Assembly (NCBI GenBank): GCA_027488785.1
Contig: JAIYAY010000025.1
Location: 124,001 to 188,000 of the forward strand
DNA length: 64,000 nucleotides
Source of the DNA: Sphingomonadales bacterium
GTDB taxonomy: Bacteria; Pseudomonadota; Alphaproteobacteria; Sphingomonadales; Sphingomonadaceae
Reading direction: 5' to 3'
The number at the start of each line of letters is the position of its first letter. Within the stretch, counting starts at the first letter, position 1. A program made the position numbers and the translations under genes. The notes beneath the pieces are model-generated. The model did not search any database and was not told where the DNA came from. It saw only the letters and a program-made list of their open reading frames with translations. Shown in pieces: positions 54,904-63,775 of this stretch.

Positions 54904-55558
54904 AATTCCCCCGATATGCCTCATGGTGCTTTTGATGATGCGTCGCCGTTATCAGCCAGCGTCCCAAACTACCATTTACAATGAACTTAGGAAAACATTC
55001 CCACCCCATATGGTTGGTCACGCCCATGATCGTCATGATTGCTAACACCGTGCCCAATGCCCCGACATGAACGGGGATAAGAAAAACCAGCACGGGAATG
55101 ACAAGAGCGCCGGACAACGCCTCCCACGGATGAAAGGACATTGCGGCCCATGCGGTAGGCGGGCGGCTGTCATGGTGGACCGCATGTGCGGCCTTGAACC
55201 AAAATGGTCGATGCATCAGGCGGTGCGTCCAATAAAACCAAGTGTCGTGCACAAACAAATAAAGGAAAACCGACACTGGCAGATACCACAAAGGAAACGC
55301 GCTCACATCGGTGTAGATCTGCGTCCAACCCAAGCTATCCCAGCCCCAAGCTACTATGCCCGCAGGAATGCCGTAGATAGCAGCACTGGCCAAGCTCCAG
55401 CCTATCTCACGCCGGATTTGACGGTCGAGACCATTGTACAGACCTGGCGCATGGATTTTGGTTGCCCAAGCAAATGCGCCGCTGACAAGCAAATAGCGCG
55501 TGCCCACAATGACCGTCATCGCCGCAGCTGACATAATCAAGACGCGCATGCTATCCAT
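54824..55558 (-). CDS. Sterol desaturase / fatty acid hydroxylase family membrane protein
   Basis: A 244-residue membrane di-iron hydroxylase. The His clusters are HDTWFYWTHRLMH, HAVHHDSR and THHQKHHE, the standard eight-histidine pattern, among four or so membrane helices. Members hydroxylate or desaturate lipids, sterols or carotenoids. It is larger than CrtZ (about 160 residues) and lacks CrtZ motifs, but lies head-to-head with the carotenoid operon (one MBL gene between), so carotenoid or lipid hydroxylation is possible. The 3' end overlaps the DUF2141 start by 80 bp; both reading frames look real. Confidence 0.88.
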   Translation of the reverse strand: MDSMRVLIMSAAAMTVIVGTRYLLVSGAFAWATKIHAPGLYNGLDRQIRREIGWSLASAAIYGIPAGIVAWGWDSLGWTQIYTDVSAFPLWYLPVSVFLYLFVHDTWFYWTHRLMHRPFWFKAAHAVHHDSRPPTAWAAMSFHPWEALSGALVIPVLVFLIPVHVGALGTVLAIMTIMGVTNHMGWECFPKFIVNGSLGRWLITATHHQKHHEAYRGNYGLYFRFWDKMCGTDLGLGDWSRRSH

Positions 55559-55583
55559 GTGATGGGCCCAGCCTTTTTTGCGA

Positions 55584-56648
55584 TTACTTTAACAAATTGC
55601 GAGTTTTGAACGCTTTCGGCCCGGCTATACTGATAACATCACCATCGTGCATTACCGATATTGGCCCATCATAATGTTTACCCGCTTCACCCAATAACGC
55701 AAATTCGAGCGGCTTGGGTACCGATGGCACAATATGCGTGAAAGCGAGCATGCCAACATCTGCCGACTTCGCAACATCGGCGGCCAATTCGGGGCTGATA
55801 TGGTAATTTTGAATGTCATCAAAAATCTTGGCGCGGTTGGCCATGCCAGCCTTTTGCGCGCTGTTGGCGAGTGTGTCTACGATACGCGGGGACAGCAGCT
55901 CGCTCACCAACAGATCCGACCCCTTGGCCGCCGCCGCAAGTTTTGGTGTAAACGCGGTGTCGCCGGTGATGGTAACGCTTTTGCCCTTATAATCGACGCG
56001 ATAGCCAAATGCAGGCGTAATCGGGTCATGGTCGACGGTAAACGCCGTTATGCGAACGCCATCGGCGTTATAAACACTCCCCGGCTCAATAGCAGCCCCT
56101 GTCATGCCAAATCCCGATAGCGGCACAACAGCTTCGCCATGATGCGCAACACGATATGTGGAATCAATGCGATAGGCCGCGTTCAACCCTTCCGTGATTT
56201 CGGTGACGCCACTGGGGCCTGACACCTTCAAAGGCGTTTTGGCGCTCGTTCCAGCCCAGCGTTGCAAGGTAAATGGTCCAAGGCCTTCGAAATGGTCGCT
56301 GTGCAAATGCGTCAGCCATACGCCTTGCACTTTATCGAGCGGCATCCCCATCAGCGCCAATGTTTCGCCGGAACCTTCCCCCATGTCGAATACGAACAGC
56401 TTGCCGTTGGCGATAACCACAGTGCAGGCAGCGGCGCGATCACGGCTGGGTAAGGGGGAACCCGTACCACAAAAACCGACATGCAGTTGGTCAGCGGGCA
56501 AATCCGCCATAACGTTGCGCGACATGGCACCATCTGCGGCGCGACTAATTAGTGCCATCGCGATTGTATCGCGCTGTGTATAGGCAACTGCACCAACAAG
56601 CCCGACCAACCCCAGCGCCACCAATAGCCATTTTTTCCGCATGTTCAT
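55584..56648 (-). CDS. MBL-fold metallo-hydrolase, membrane anchored or exported
   Basis: A 354-residue protein with an N-terminal hydrophobic segment (WLLVALGLVGLVGAVAY) and a metallo-beta-lactamase fold. The metal motif is THLHSDHFEG, with later ligands in DHDPITPAFGY and ITGDTAF, and AFTHIVPSVPKP near the end. The arrangement resembles RNase Z-like/arylsulfatase-type hydrolases acting on phosphodiesters or other esters. It lies 25 bp upstream of the hydroxylase gene on the same strand, so the three genes 56648-54430 are likely one operon, divergent from crtY. Confidence 0.85.
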   Translation of the reverse strand: MNMRKKWLLVALGLVGLVGAVAYTQRDTIAMALISRAADGAMSRNVMADLPADQLHVGFCGTGSPLPSRDRAAACTVVIANGKLFVFDMGEGSGETLALMGMPLDKVQGVWLTHLHSDHFEGLGPFTLQRWAGTSAKTPLKVSGPSGVTEITEGLNAAYRIDSTYRVAHHGEAVVPLSGFGMTGAAIEPGSVYNADGVRITAFTVDHDPITPAFGYRVDYKGKSVTITGDTAFTPKLAAAAKGSDLLVSELLSPRIVDTLANSAQKAGMANRAKIFDDIQNYHISPELAADVAKSADVGMLAFTHIVPSVPKPLEFALLGEAGKHYDGPISVMHDGDVISIAGPKAFKTRNLLK

Positions 56649-56826
56649 TCCCCATGAGTAGCAGCTTTCGCTGCGAGCCGTGGCGTAATGCTACCCGCCT
56701 TGCGCCCGAATAGCATGTAGAAAATTTTGCGTGATCCCGCTGCGGAATGAAATGGTGGCTTAGAAAGCTGTGCATTACGGTAGCAGGCCCCTTTCCCTTG
56801 CAAAATGCCTGCGCTAGGGCGGTGGC

Positions 56827-57993
56827 GTGACTGTCAAAAACATCAAATGCGACGTTGCCATCGTTGGCGGCGGTCTTGCCGGGGGGCTGATCGCGCTGGC
56901 ACTTGCCAAGATGCGGCCCGAATTAAACCTTGTTCTCATCGAACAAGGTAAAAGCTTTGGCGGCAATCATATCTGGAGCTATTTCGCGAGCGACATTTTG
57001 CCTGAGCATCGCTGGCTGACGGCACCTTTAGTCACTTATGGCTGGTCGGGTTATGACGTGAAATTTCCTGCGCACAGCCGGTCGCTTGATAATATTTACT
57101 ACAGTATCGAATCTGAACGGCTTGATTGGGTCTTGCGTAAGGAACTTCCCGCGTCTTCCCTTATGCTTGGCCGTGAAGTGAAGGCCGTTTCCCCGCGCCT
57201 CGTAGTGCTCGACGGCGCACAAAGGATTAATGCTGGCGGTGTTATCGATGCACGCGGCGCTGGCGATTTGAATCATCTCGACTGCGGTTGGCAAAAATTC
57301 ACTGGGCAATTGATGCAATTGTCCGAGCCACACAACCTCACCAAGCCAATCGTCATGGACGCAACAGTGGACCAACATGATGGCTATCGTTTCGTATATG
57401 TCCTGCCCTTTGGCATGGACAAGTTGTTTGTCGAAGACACTTATTATAGCGACAAGCCACAACTTGACCCGCGCATTTTGCGGCAACGGATTGCGGCCTA
57501 TGCTGACGAAAAAGGTTGGCAAGTCGAACGCATCCTGCGGGAAGAAAATGGCGTCCTGCCGGTTGTCATGGGCGGCGATCTCGAAAGTTACTGGAACAGT
57601 GGCAGTGGCCGGACCGCCAAGGCAGGTGCGCGGGGTGCATTTTTCCAACCCGTCACCAGCTACTCGCTGCCCGATGCCGTGCGCAACGCGATTTTCATTG
57701 CCGAGCAGCCTGACCTAGACGGCGACAAGCTGAACCTCGCACTGCGTCAACGCGCGGAGAAACATTGGCGCACAGGTGCATTCTTCCGCATGCTGAACCG
57801 TATGCTCTTCCGCGGCGCGGATGGCGCTGACCGGTATAAGATATTGGAACGCTTTTACAGACTTGACCCCGGTTTGATCGAACGCTTTTACGCTGGAAAT
57901 ACGACGATGGGGGATATGGCACGGATCCTCTCCGGCAAGCCACCCATTTCCATAAGACGTGCGCTAAAAGCGATCTGGAGCAATAAGAAGTGA
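56827..57993 (+). CDS. crtY: Lycopene beta-cyclase
   Basis: CrtY forms the two beta-ionone rings that turn lycopene into beta-carotene. The FAD site is CDVAIVGGGLAGGLIALALA at the N-terminus; NHIWSYF is the conserved CrtY segment; and FYAGNTTMGDMARILSGKPP is the C-terminal family motif. At 388 residues it has the usual size. The start is GTG 56827 after GGCGG. It is the first gene of the carotenoid operon, with crtI, a LOG gene and crtB following. Confidence 0.94.
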   Translation: MTVKNIKCDVAIVGGGLAGGLIALALAKMRPELNLVLIEQGKSFGGNHIWSYFASDILPEHRWLTAPLVTYGWSGYDVKFPAHSRSLDNIYYSIESERLDWVLRKELPASSLMLGREVKAVSPRLVVLDGAQRINAGGVIDARGAGDLNHLDCGWQKFTGQLMQLSEPHNLTKPIVMDATVDQHDGYRFVYVLPFGMDKLFVEDTYYSDKPQLDPRILRQRIAAYADEKGWQVERILREENGVLPVVMGGDLESYWNSGSGRTAKAGARGAFFQPVTSYSLPDAVRNAIFIAEQPDLDGDKLNLALRQRAEKHWRTGAFFRMLNRMLFRGADGADRYKILERFYRLDPGLIERFYAGNTTMGDMARILSGKPPISIRRALKAIWSNKK

Positions 57994-58011
57994 ACAAGTC
58001 TCCACCCCGTT

Positions 58012-58084
58012 TCGTCATCCCGAACTGGTTTCGGGATAAGACAATGACGTCGCTTGTTATCCTAAAACCATTTCAGGATGACGA
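58012..58084. repeat. Type A repeat between crtY and crtI
   Basis: Left arm 58012-58039 (core CATCCCGAACTGGTTTCGGG) and right arm 58057-58084 form an imperfect inverted pair with about five mismatches. It ends 18 bp before the crtI ATG and would form a stem within the operon message. Confidence 0.75.
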
Positions 58085-58102
58085 CTTTTGGGGGCGAATG
58101 GG

Positions 58103-59590
58103 ATGACACAAACAGCGGTCGTCATCGGTGCCGGGTTTGGCGGCCTGGCACTCGCCATTCGCCTGCAGTCGGCTGGCATATCGACCACCATCGTCGAAGC
58201 GCGCGACAAACCCGGTGGCCGCGCTTATCATTGGGAAAAGGATGGCTTCATCTTTGATGCTGGCCCCACTGTAATCACCGACCCGCCTTGCCTCGAAGAA
58301 TTATGGGAGCTGTCTGGCCATAAAATGGCGGACGACATCGAATTGATGCCGGTGTTCCCGTTTTACCGCCTCAACTGGCCGGATGGCACGAATTTCGATT
58401 ATTCGAACGATGCGCCGGGCCTGAAAACAGAGATTGAAAAATTAAACCCCGCGGATGTTGAGGGCTATCGCAAATTCCTCGAATATTCGAAGGGCGTGTA
58501 TCAACAAGGCTATCAAAAGCTTGGTTCGGTTGCGTTTCTCGACTTTGCCTCCATGATAAAGGCCGCGCCTGCGTTGATGAAATATCAGGCATGGCGCTCG
58601 GTCTATTCGATTGTTTCTTCCTACGTCAAAGATGAAAAATTGCGCGAAGCGCTGTCGTTTCACACCTTGCTCGTTGGGGGCAATCCGATGAGCACCAGCG
58701 CCATTTATGCGCTCATCCACACCATCGAAAAAGAAGGCGGCGTATGGTTTGCTAAGGGAGGCACCAACCGCCTCGTCAATGCCATGGTAACGTATTTCGA
58801 AAGGCTTGGCGGAACCGTTCGTTTGGACGATGCGGTCGAAGAAATTGAAACACGCGGTGACAAAGTCATAGGCGTGCGTACAAAGTCCGGTTGGCGCATG
58901 GATTGCGACATGGCGGCATCAAATGGCGATTTGATGCACACTTATAAGGACTTGTTGACGGGCAACAAGCGCGGCGAACGGGCAACCAATGCTTTACGTC
59001 GTAAAAGCTGGTCTCCTTCTTTGTTCGTGCTGCATTTGGGCATTAAGGGAACATGGCCGGGGATCCCGCACCATATGATCCTGTTCGGCCCGCGCTATAA
59101 GGGACTGCTGGACGATATCTTCAAAAACGGTGTCGTGCCAAAGGATTTCTCGCTCTATTTGCATCACCCTACAGTCACCGACCCAAGCCTTGCGCCCGAA
59201 GGTTGTTCGACCTTTTACGTCCTCGCGCCCGTCGCTCATTTGGGCAAAGCGCCACATGATTGGGACGGCGATGTGGGTGAGGTGATGAAGGAACGGATAT
59301 TGGATGAACTGGAACGTCGCCTGATCCCCGATATCCGCAGCCGGATTATGACGCAGTTTCATTATACGCCTGCCGATTTCGGCCGCGACTTGTCGGCGCA
59401 TTTGGGTAACGCGTTCAGCCTTGAACCCGTCCTTTGGCAATCGGCTTATTTGCGGGCGCACAACCGCGATGACGCGATATCGAACCTGTATTTTGTCGGT
59501 GCAGGAACCCATCCCGGTGCTGGCATCCCAGGGGTCTTGGGAAGCGCAAAAGCAACGGCTGCATTAATGTTAAAGGACGCAAAATCATGA
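58103..59590 (+). CDS. crtI: Phytoene desaturase
   Basis: CrtI is the FAD-dependent bacterial desaturase that introduces four double bonds into phytoene to give lycopene. The dinucleotide site AVVIGAGFGGLALAIRLQSA begins at residue 4, followed by DKPGGRAYHWEKDGFIFDAG. The C-terminal FAD motif VGAGTHPGAGIPGVLGSAKA is intact. At 495 residues it is complete. I choose ATG 58103, although the frame is open 5 codons earlier from TTG 58088. It overlaps the LOG gene by 4 nt. Confidence 0.96.
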   Translation: MTQTAVVIGAGFGGLALAIRLQSAGISTTIVEARDKPGGRAYHWEKDGFIFDAGPTVITDPPCLEELWELSGHKMADDIELMPVFPFYRLNWPDGTNFDYSNDAPGLKTEIEKLNPADVEGYRKFLEYSKGVYQQGYQKLGSVAFLDFASMIKAAPALMKYQAWRSVYSIVSSYVKDEKLREALSFHTLLVGGNPMSTSAIYALIHTIEKEGGVWFAKGGTNRLVNAMVTYFERLGGTVRLDDAVEEIETRGDKVIGVRTKSGWRMDCDMAASNGDLMHTYKDLLTGNKRGERATNALRRKSWSPSLFVLHLGIKGTWPGIPHHMILFGPRYKGLLDDIFKNGVVPKDFSLYLHHPTVTDPSLAPEGCSTFYVLAPVAHLGKAPHDWDGDVGEVMKERILDELERRLIPDIRSRIMTQFHYTPADFGRDLSAHLGNAFSLEPVLWQSAYLRAHNRDDAISNLYFVGAGTHPGAGIPGVLGSAKATAALMLKDAKS

Positions 59591-60168
59591 AACGCCTTGC
59601 GGTCTATTGCGGGTCAGCGACACCTGAAAACCCCATATATATCAACGTCGCCCGTGAAGTCGGAAAGGCGTTGGCCAAACGCGGCATCGCTGTTGTGTAT
59701 GGCGGCGGACGGCTGGGCCTGATGGGCGCAGTGGCCGATAGTGCGCTGGACGCGGGCGGCGAAGTCATTGGCATCATCCCCGAGGCTTTGGTTGGCGCAG
59801 AAGTTGCACATCAGGGCTGCACCGAACTGCATGTGGTATCGGGTATGCACGAGCGTAAGCAACGCTTCACGGACTTATCCGACGGTTTTATAACCATTCC
59901 AGGCGGTGTGGGCACAATGGATGAATTGTGGGAAGCCATTAGCTGGTCGCAACTTGGCTATCATCAAAAGCCCGTTGGCCTGTTGAACGTGGCCGGGTTT
60001 TACGACAAATTGATCGCGTTTAACCAGAATATGATCGACGTTGGTTTCATTCGGCCACAACATGCCGGGATTATGCTCGTCGATGATAATCTGGATGGCT
60101 TGTTGGACAAAATGGCGGATTATGTACCGCACAAAACGATTTTCCAGATGAAAGCGGACGACCTGTGA
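59587..60168 (+). CDS. LOG-family protein inside the carotenoid operon
   Basis: A 193-residue short LOG (TIGR00730) protein. The catalytic and nucleotide motifs GGGRLGLMGAVADSAL and PGGVGTMDELWE (residues about 105-116) are intact, so it should be an active nucleotide 5'-monophosphate phosphoribohydrolase. Cytokinin activation is the plant function; its bacterial substrate is usually unknown. The ATG overlaps the crtI stop (ATGA) and crtB follows after 28 bp, so it is tightly coupled to carotenoid synthesis. I see no known reason for this. The gene order is as I recall found in other Sphingomonadales. Confidence 0.9.
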   Translation: MKRLAVYCGSATPENPIYINVAREVGKALAKRGIAVVYGGGRLGLMGAVADSALDAGGEVIGIIPEALVGAEVAHQGCTELHVVSGMHERKQRFTDLSDGFITIPGGVGTMDELWEAISWSQLGYHQKPVGLLNVAGFYDKLIAFNQNMIDVGFIRPQHAGIMLVDDNLDGLLDKMADYVPHKTIFQMKADDL

Positions 60169-60196
60169 CTGCCCTCCCGCAAGCGGACAGGGGATA

Positions 60197-61120
60197 ATGG
60201 ACCGCCCTGCACTCGTCGCCTTTGCGCAAGACAGCATCTCCCGCGGGTCGAAATCTTTTCGCTTCGCCAGCCGCCTGTTCGACAGGACAACACGCGAACG
60301 GGTATGGCTGCTGTATGCATGGTGTCGCAAATGTGACGATATGGCCGATGGGCAGGACCATGGTGGCGCGATGGAGGCGGTCACGGACCCGCAGGCGCGG
60401 TTGCAGGCGATCCGCGAACTGACGGCTATGGCGCTCGCGGGAAAACCCACAGGCGAACCTGCCTTTGACTGCTTGGGCGTGGTCGCCCGCGAATGTGGCC
60501 TCACCCAGCGCATGGCAGAGGATGTGATCGAAGGTTTCGCACTCGACGCCGCAGACTGGCACCCACGCCGCGAAAACGACCTATATCAATATTGCTACCA
60601 TGTCGCAGGCGCGGTTGGCGTCATGATGGCCGTGGTCATGGGCGTACCCGCCGATGACGACGCCACGCTCGACAGGGCCTGTGACCTTGGCCTTGCGTTT
60701 CAACTCGCTAATATCGCCCGCGATATTGCCGAGGATGACGCGGCTGGCCGGTGCTATTTGCCCGATGATTGGCTTGCGATGCTCGATATCGGACCCGGCG
60801 AACATATGAAGCCGCATAATCGCAAAAAACTGGCGCTTGCGGGCCGCTGGCTCGCCGATGAGGCTGAACAATATGAGGCCTCGGCGCGCGTTGGTGCCAC
60901 GCATTTGCCCTTGCGTGCCCGCTGGGCGGTCTTGTCAGCCGCCGGGATTTACGGCGAAATCGCGCGCAAGGTGCGCGCTGCTGGTGCGCAGGCTTGGGAC
61001 CAAAGAATTTTCACCAGCCGGCCAGAAAAATTCCGATGGGTGCGCAAGGCATTCGTCGATGCCGTCCTCAACAATCCCCGAGCTATGGACCGCGACGCCC
61101 TGTGGACGCGGGGGCGGTAG
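60197..61120 (+). CDS. crtB: Phytoene synthase
   Basis: CrtB condenses two GGPP molecules head-to-head to phytoene, the first carotenoid step. The two aspartate-rich metal sites appear in YAWCRKCDDMADGQD and ANIARDIAEDDAAGRCYLP. At 307 residues it has the usual length. The ATG at 60197 follows AGGGGATA. With crtI and crtY it gives beta-carotene; later modifying genes such as crtZ, crtW or crtG are absent from the window. Confidence 0.95.
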   Translation: MDRPALVAFAQDSISRGSKSFRFASRLFDRTTRERVWLLYAWCRKCDDMADGQDHGGAMEAVTDPQARLQAIRELTAMALAGKPTGEPAFDCLGVVARECGLTQRMAEDVIEGFALDAADWHPRRENDLYQYCYHVAGAVGVMMAVVMGVPADDDATLDRACDLGLAFQLANIARDIAEDDAAGRCYLPDDWLAMLDIGPGEHMKPHNRKKLALAGRWLADEAEQYEASARVGATHLPLRARWAVLSAAGIYGEIARKVRAAGAQAWDQRIFTSRPEKFRWVRKAFVDAVLNNPRAMDRDALWTRGR

Positions 61121-61130
61121 TCCTTACAAT

Positions 61131-61160
61131 ATCGTCATCCTGAAACAAGTTCAGGATGAA
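61131..61160. repeat. Type A repeat, single arm
   Basis: ATCCTGAA-ACAAG-TTCAGGAT (within 61133-61160) is a single self-complementary unit between crtB and the convergent phosphatase gene. It could act as a 3' stabilising stem for the crt message. Confidence 0.65.
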
Positions 61161-61171
61161 GAAGTATGGGG

Positions 61172-61972
61172 TTAGGACGAAGCGAGCAGTTGTGCCGCCC
61201 TGCCCGACAAACGCTCAACCGCCGCGCCATGAATTCCCGGCGCGCAGCAGATCAGTCCAAAATCGAGCGGCGCGCGTTTGTTATAGCGAATAGGTTGCCC
61301 CAAGGCGTCGGTGACAACCGCGCCTGCTTCCTGCGCCACCAGATGCGCCGCCGCGATGTCCCATTCATTGCCCCATCGCAAAGTCGCAACGAGATCCGCA
61401 CGGTCGCACGCGACCATCGTCATGCGCATGGCAATGCTGTTGGGCTTGGTCACCGTCACCAAATCCGCATCCAGTTTTGGCAACTCATCCGCAGGTACGC
61501 GTGATCCGTTAAAATCCAGCCGGGTGCTCCCCGCGAGCCGCTCTCCATTACAGGTGACGCCTTCCCCGTGCGCCGCAACCCAGACTTTACCTTGTGCCGG
61601 CGCGGCCATTACGGCGAACATTGGTAGGCCATCAGCCACTAATGCCACAGACACGCACCATCCACTACGCCCACGGACATAATCGCGGGTACCGTCAATG
61701 GGGTCGACCAGCCATAACAGCCGCGCGTCCAGCCGGGACGGGTCATCCACAGTTTCTTCCGACAACCAGGCGGCCTCGGGCAAAATGGCCCGCAACTTTG
61801 TGGTGAGAAAGGCGTCAACCGCCATATCGATGTCGCTGACAGGGTTATTCTTGCCCTTGTCCCACACATTGGTATCGGCCGCCGCGCCTTCACGCCAACT
61901 GGCAAAAGCCAATGCCGCTGCCTCTTGCGAGGCGGCTATAACGGCGGCGCGGTCAAGTTGCCGCTCAGGCAC
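61172..61972 (-). CDS. Inositol monophosphatase-family phosphatase (CysQ-like)
   Basis: A 266-residue member of the Li-sensitive phosphatase superfamily. The metal motifs are WLSEETVDD, VDPIDGTRDYVRG and EWDIAAAHLVAQEAG, all intact. CysQ removes the 3'-phosphate from PAP; HisN or IMPase are alternatives that share these motifs. The start is GTG at 61972, overlapping the 3' end of the PmbA gene by 8 bp, which couples them. Confidence 0.85.
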   Translation of the reverse strand: MPERQLDRAAVIAASQEAAALAFASWREGAAADTNVWDKGKNNPVSDIDMAVDAFLTTKLRAILPEAAWLSEETVDDPSRLDARLLWLVDPIDGTRDYVRGRSGWCVSVALVADGLPMFAVMAAPAQGKVWVAAHGEGVTCNGERLAGSTRLDFNGSRVPADELPKLDADLVTVTKPNSIAMRMTMVACDRADLVATLRWGNEWDIAAAHLVAQEAGAVVTDALGQPIRYNKRAPLDFGLICCAPGIHGAAVERLSGRAAQLLASS

Positions 61973-63311
61973 CTGCGATCATCATGCCGTCAATGCGCAA
62001 TGTCGGCACGTTCAAGCTGCGTATGAATTCGAGGTCATTGGCCGCTGTCATGGCCGCAAACATGTCCTTTAAATTGCCCGCAATCGTAAATTCGCTCACT
62101 GGCCCAGCAATTTCGCCGTTGATGATTAGGAAGCCCGCAGCTCCCCGGCTATAATCGCCCGTGACCGGGTTCACGCCCTGCCCTGCGAGCTCATGGATAT
62201 ACACGCCATGTTTGATATCGGCGATCAGTTCCGTAACGCTAACGCTACCGCCCTCCAGATGCACATTGGATGGGCTGACGCCTGGGGCACCGCTGACCCC
62301 GCGACTGGCGTGGCCGGTGGGCTCCAGCCCCAATTGCCGCGCCGATGCACTTTCCATCAACCAACCGGTCAACACACCCTTTTCGATGATCGAACGGCGC
62401 GCGGTGGGCAGCCCTTCTCCGTCAAAGGCGCGTGAACCAAGGCCGCGCATCCGGTGCGGATCATCGATAATAGAAATGCTGCTGTCAAACAATTGCGCGC
62501 CAAGCGATTCTAGCAAGAAGCTGGTCTTGCGCGCGATAGCCGATCCGCTGATGCCACCGAGCAAATGGCCCACAAAGGACCCACCGACGCGCGGATCAAA
62601 CACAACCGGCATCTGGCCACTTTTGACCGTGCCTGGGTTCAAGCGTTTGACGGCGCGCTCCCCGGCGCGGGTGCCAATTTTTGTTGCGCTGTCGAGATCC
62701 GACATATGCCGTGCCGAATGCCAGTCATAATCGCGTTCCTTGGCATCACCATCGCCAGACAATACGCTGGCCGATATGCCGTAACCAGAACCAGACTTAA
62801 CGCCTGCAAAGCCATGGCTGGTGGCCAGCGCAAAAATACTGCGTCCGGCGCTGGCACCCGCGCCTTCGCTGTTGGAAACGCCCGGCACAGCGCGCGCCGC
62901 ATCTTCACATTCCAACGCGGCCGCACGCAAGAGAGCTGGGTCCGGGTCAAGACCATCATCGCCATCAATGTCCGGGATTGCCCCCGTCAGCAAACGATCC
63001 TGCGGCGCAAGACCCGCATATTGGTCCTCCGGCGCTTCTTTGGCCATATCGATGGCGCGTGTGACCAACCCTGCCAGAATGTCGGGGTTCATGTTGGACG
63101 ATGAAATCGTAGCGGAGCGTTGGCCGACAAACACACGCAGGCCAATATCTTCGCCTTCGGAGCGGGCGACATCTTCCAAATGACCGAGCCGCACTTGCAC
63201 CTCCGTCGATGCCTCACAGACATAGACGGCATCCGCCGCGTCAGCGCCTGCCTTCATGGCTTGGGAAACGAGATTTTGCGCGCGATCAAGCGCGTGTTGT
63301 GGTGTCAGCAT
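61965..63311 (-). CDS. pmbA: TldD/PmbA-family protein, TldE subunit type
   Basis: PmbA/TldE is the non-catalytic partner of TldD in a heterodimeric protease that matures microcins and degrades flexible peptides. Family segments are GLRVFVGQRSATISSSNM, PVVFDPRVGGSFVGHLLGG and the C-terminal SEFTIAGNLKDMFAAMTAAND. At 448 residues it has the usual length. The HExxxH zinc motif of TldD is absent, which is why I call it the E subunit. No tldD is in the window. Confidence 0.92.
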   Translation of the reverse strand: MLTPQHALDRAQNLVSQAMKAGADAADAVYVCEASTEVQVRLGHLEDVARSEGEDIGLRVFVGQRSATISSSNMNPDILAGLVTRAIDMAKEAPEDQYAGLAPQDRLLTGAIPDIDGDDGLDPDPALLRAAALECEDAARAVPGVSNSEGAGASAGRSIFALATSHGFAGVKSGSGYGISASVLSGDGDAKERDYDWHSARHMSDLDSATKIGTRAGERAVKRLNPGTVKSGQMPVVFDPRVGGSFVGHLLGGISGSAIARKTSFLLESLGAQLFDSSISIIDDPHRMRGLGSRAFDGEGLPTARRSIIEKGVLTGWLMESASARQLGLEPTGHASRGVSGAPGVSPSNVHLEGGSVSVTELIADIKHGVYIHELAGQGVNPVTGDYSRGAAGFLIINGEIAGPVSEFTIAGNLKDMFAAMTAANDLEFIRSLNVPTLRIDGMMIAGA

Positions 63312-63357
63312 GATTCCCGCTTAGGCGCGGGCCGTTACAGCGTCAATCAAGCGGCCA

Positions 63358-63705
63358 TCAAAAAACCGTGAATAGCACCGCCAACACAGACGGAATGGCA
63401 ATAGCTGCAACCCACAATTTTAATCGTTCAGCAGAATATTGCGTTTCCAATCCGTCGTCTGAACGGTTCATCGCACTGAGCGCCTGCCAACGTCGCTCTA
63501 GATTCCGGCACAATGGAATGACGGCAGCAACTAAAAGGACCAAGACAAAATACGGGAAGATAGACGTGCCCGTCGATTCAATCGTCGGCGTCACCAAAAA
63601 TATCAAAGCCAATGTGTAAACAACCAGCGCTAGGGCCACATGGTCAGACATGCGTTTCGAACAGCTTTTATAAGCGCGCAAGGGCGCTTTTTGGGCTTTT
63701 GCCAT
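63358..63705 (-). CDS. Small membrane protein
   Basis: A 115-residue protein with about three helices (ALALVVYTLALIFLV, FVLVLLVAAVIPLC, LWVAAIAIPSVLAVLFTVF). A basic N-terminus (AKAQKAPLRAYKSCSKR) precedes the first. The ATG at 63705 follows GAGGAGAG; an upstream start 18 codons earlier is less likely. I recognise no family. Confidence 0.7.
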   Translation of the reverse strand: MAKAQKAPLRAYKSCSKRMSDHVALALVVYTLALIFLVTPTIESTGTSIFPYFVLVLLVAAVIPLCRNLERRWQALSAMNRSDDGLETQYSAERLKLWVAAIAIPSVLAVLFTVF

Positions 63706-63775
63706 TTTCTCTCTCCTCTTCCCTGTCACAAGACTGTCACTTTCGGGAAAAGGTTTCAAGCAAATTTATATGCGC

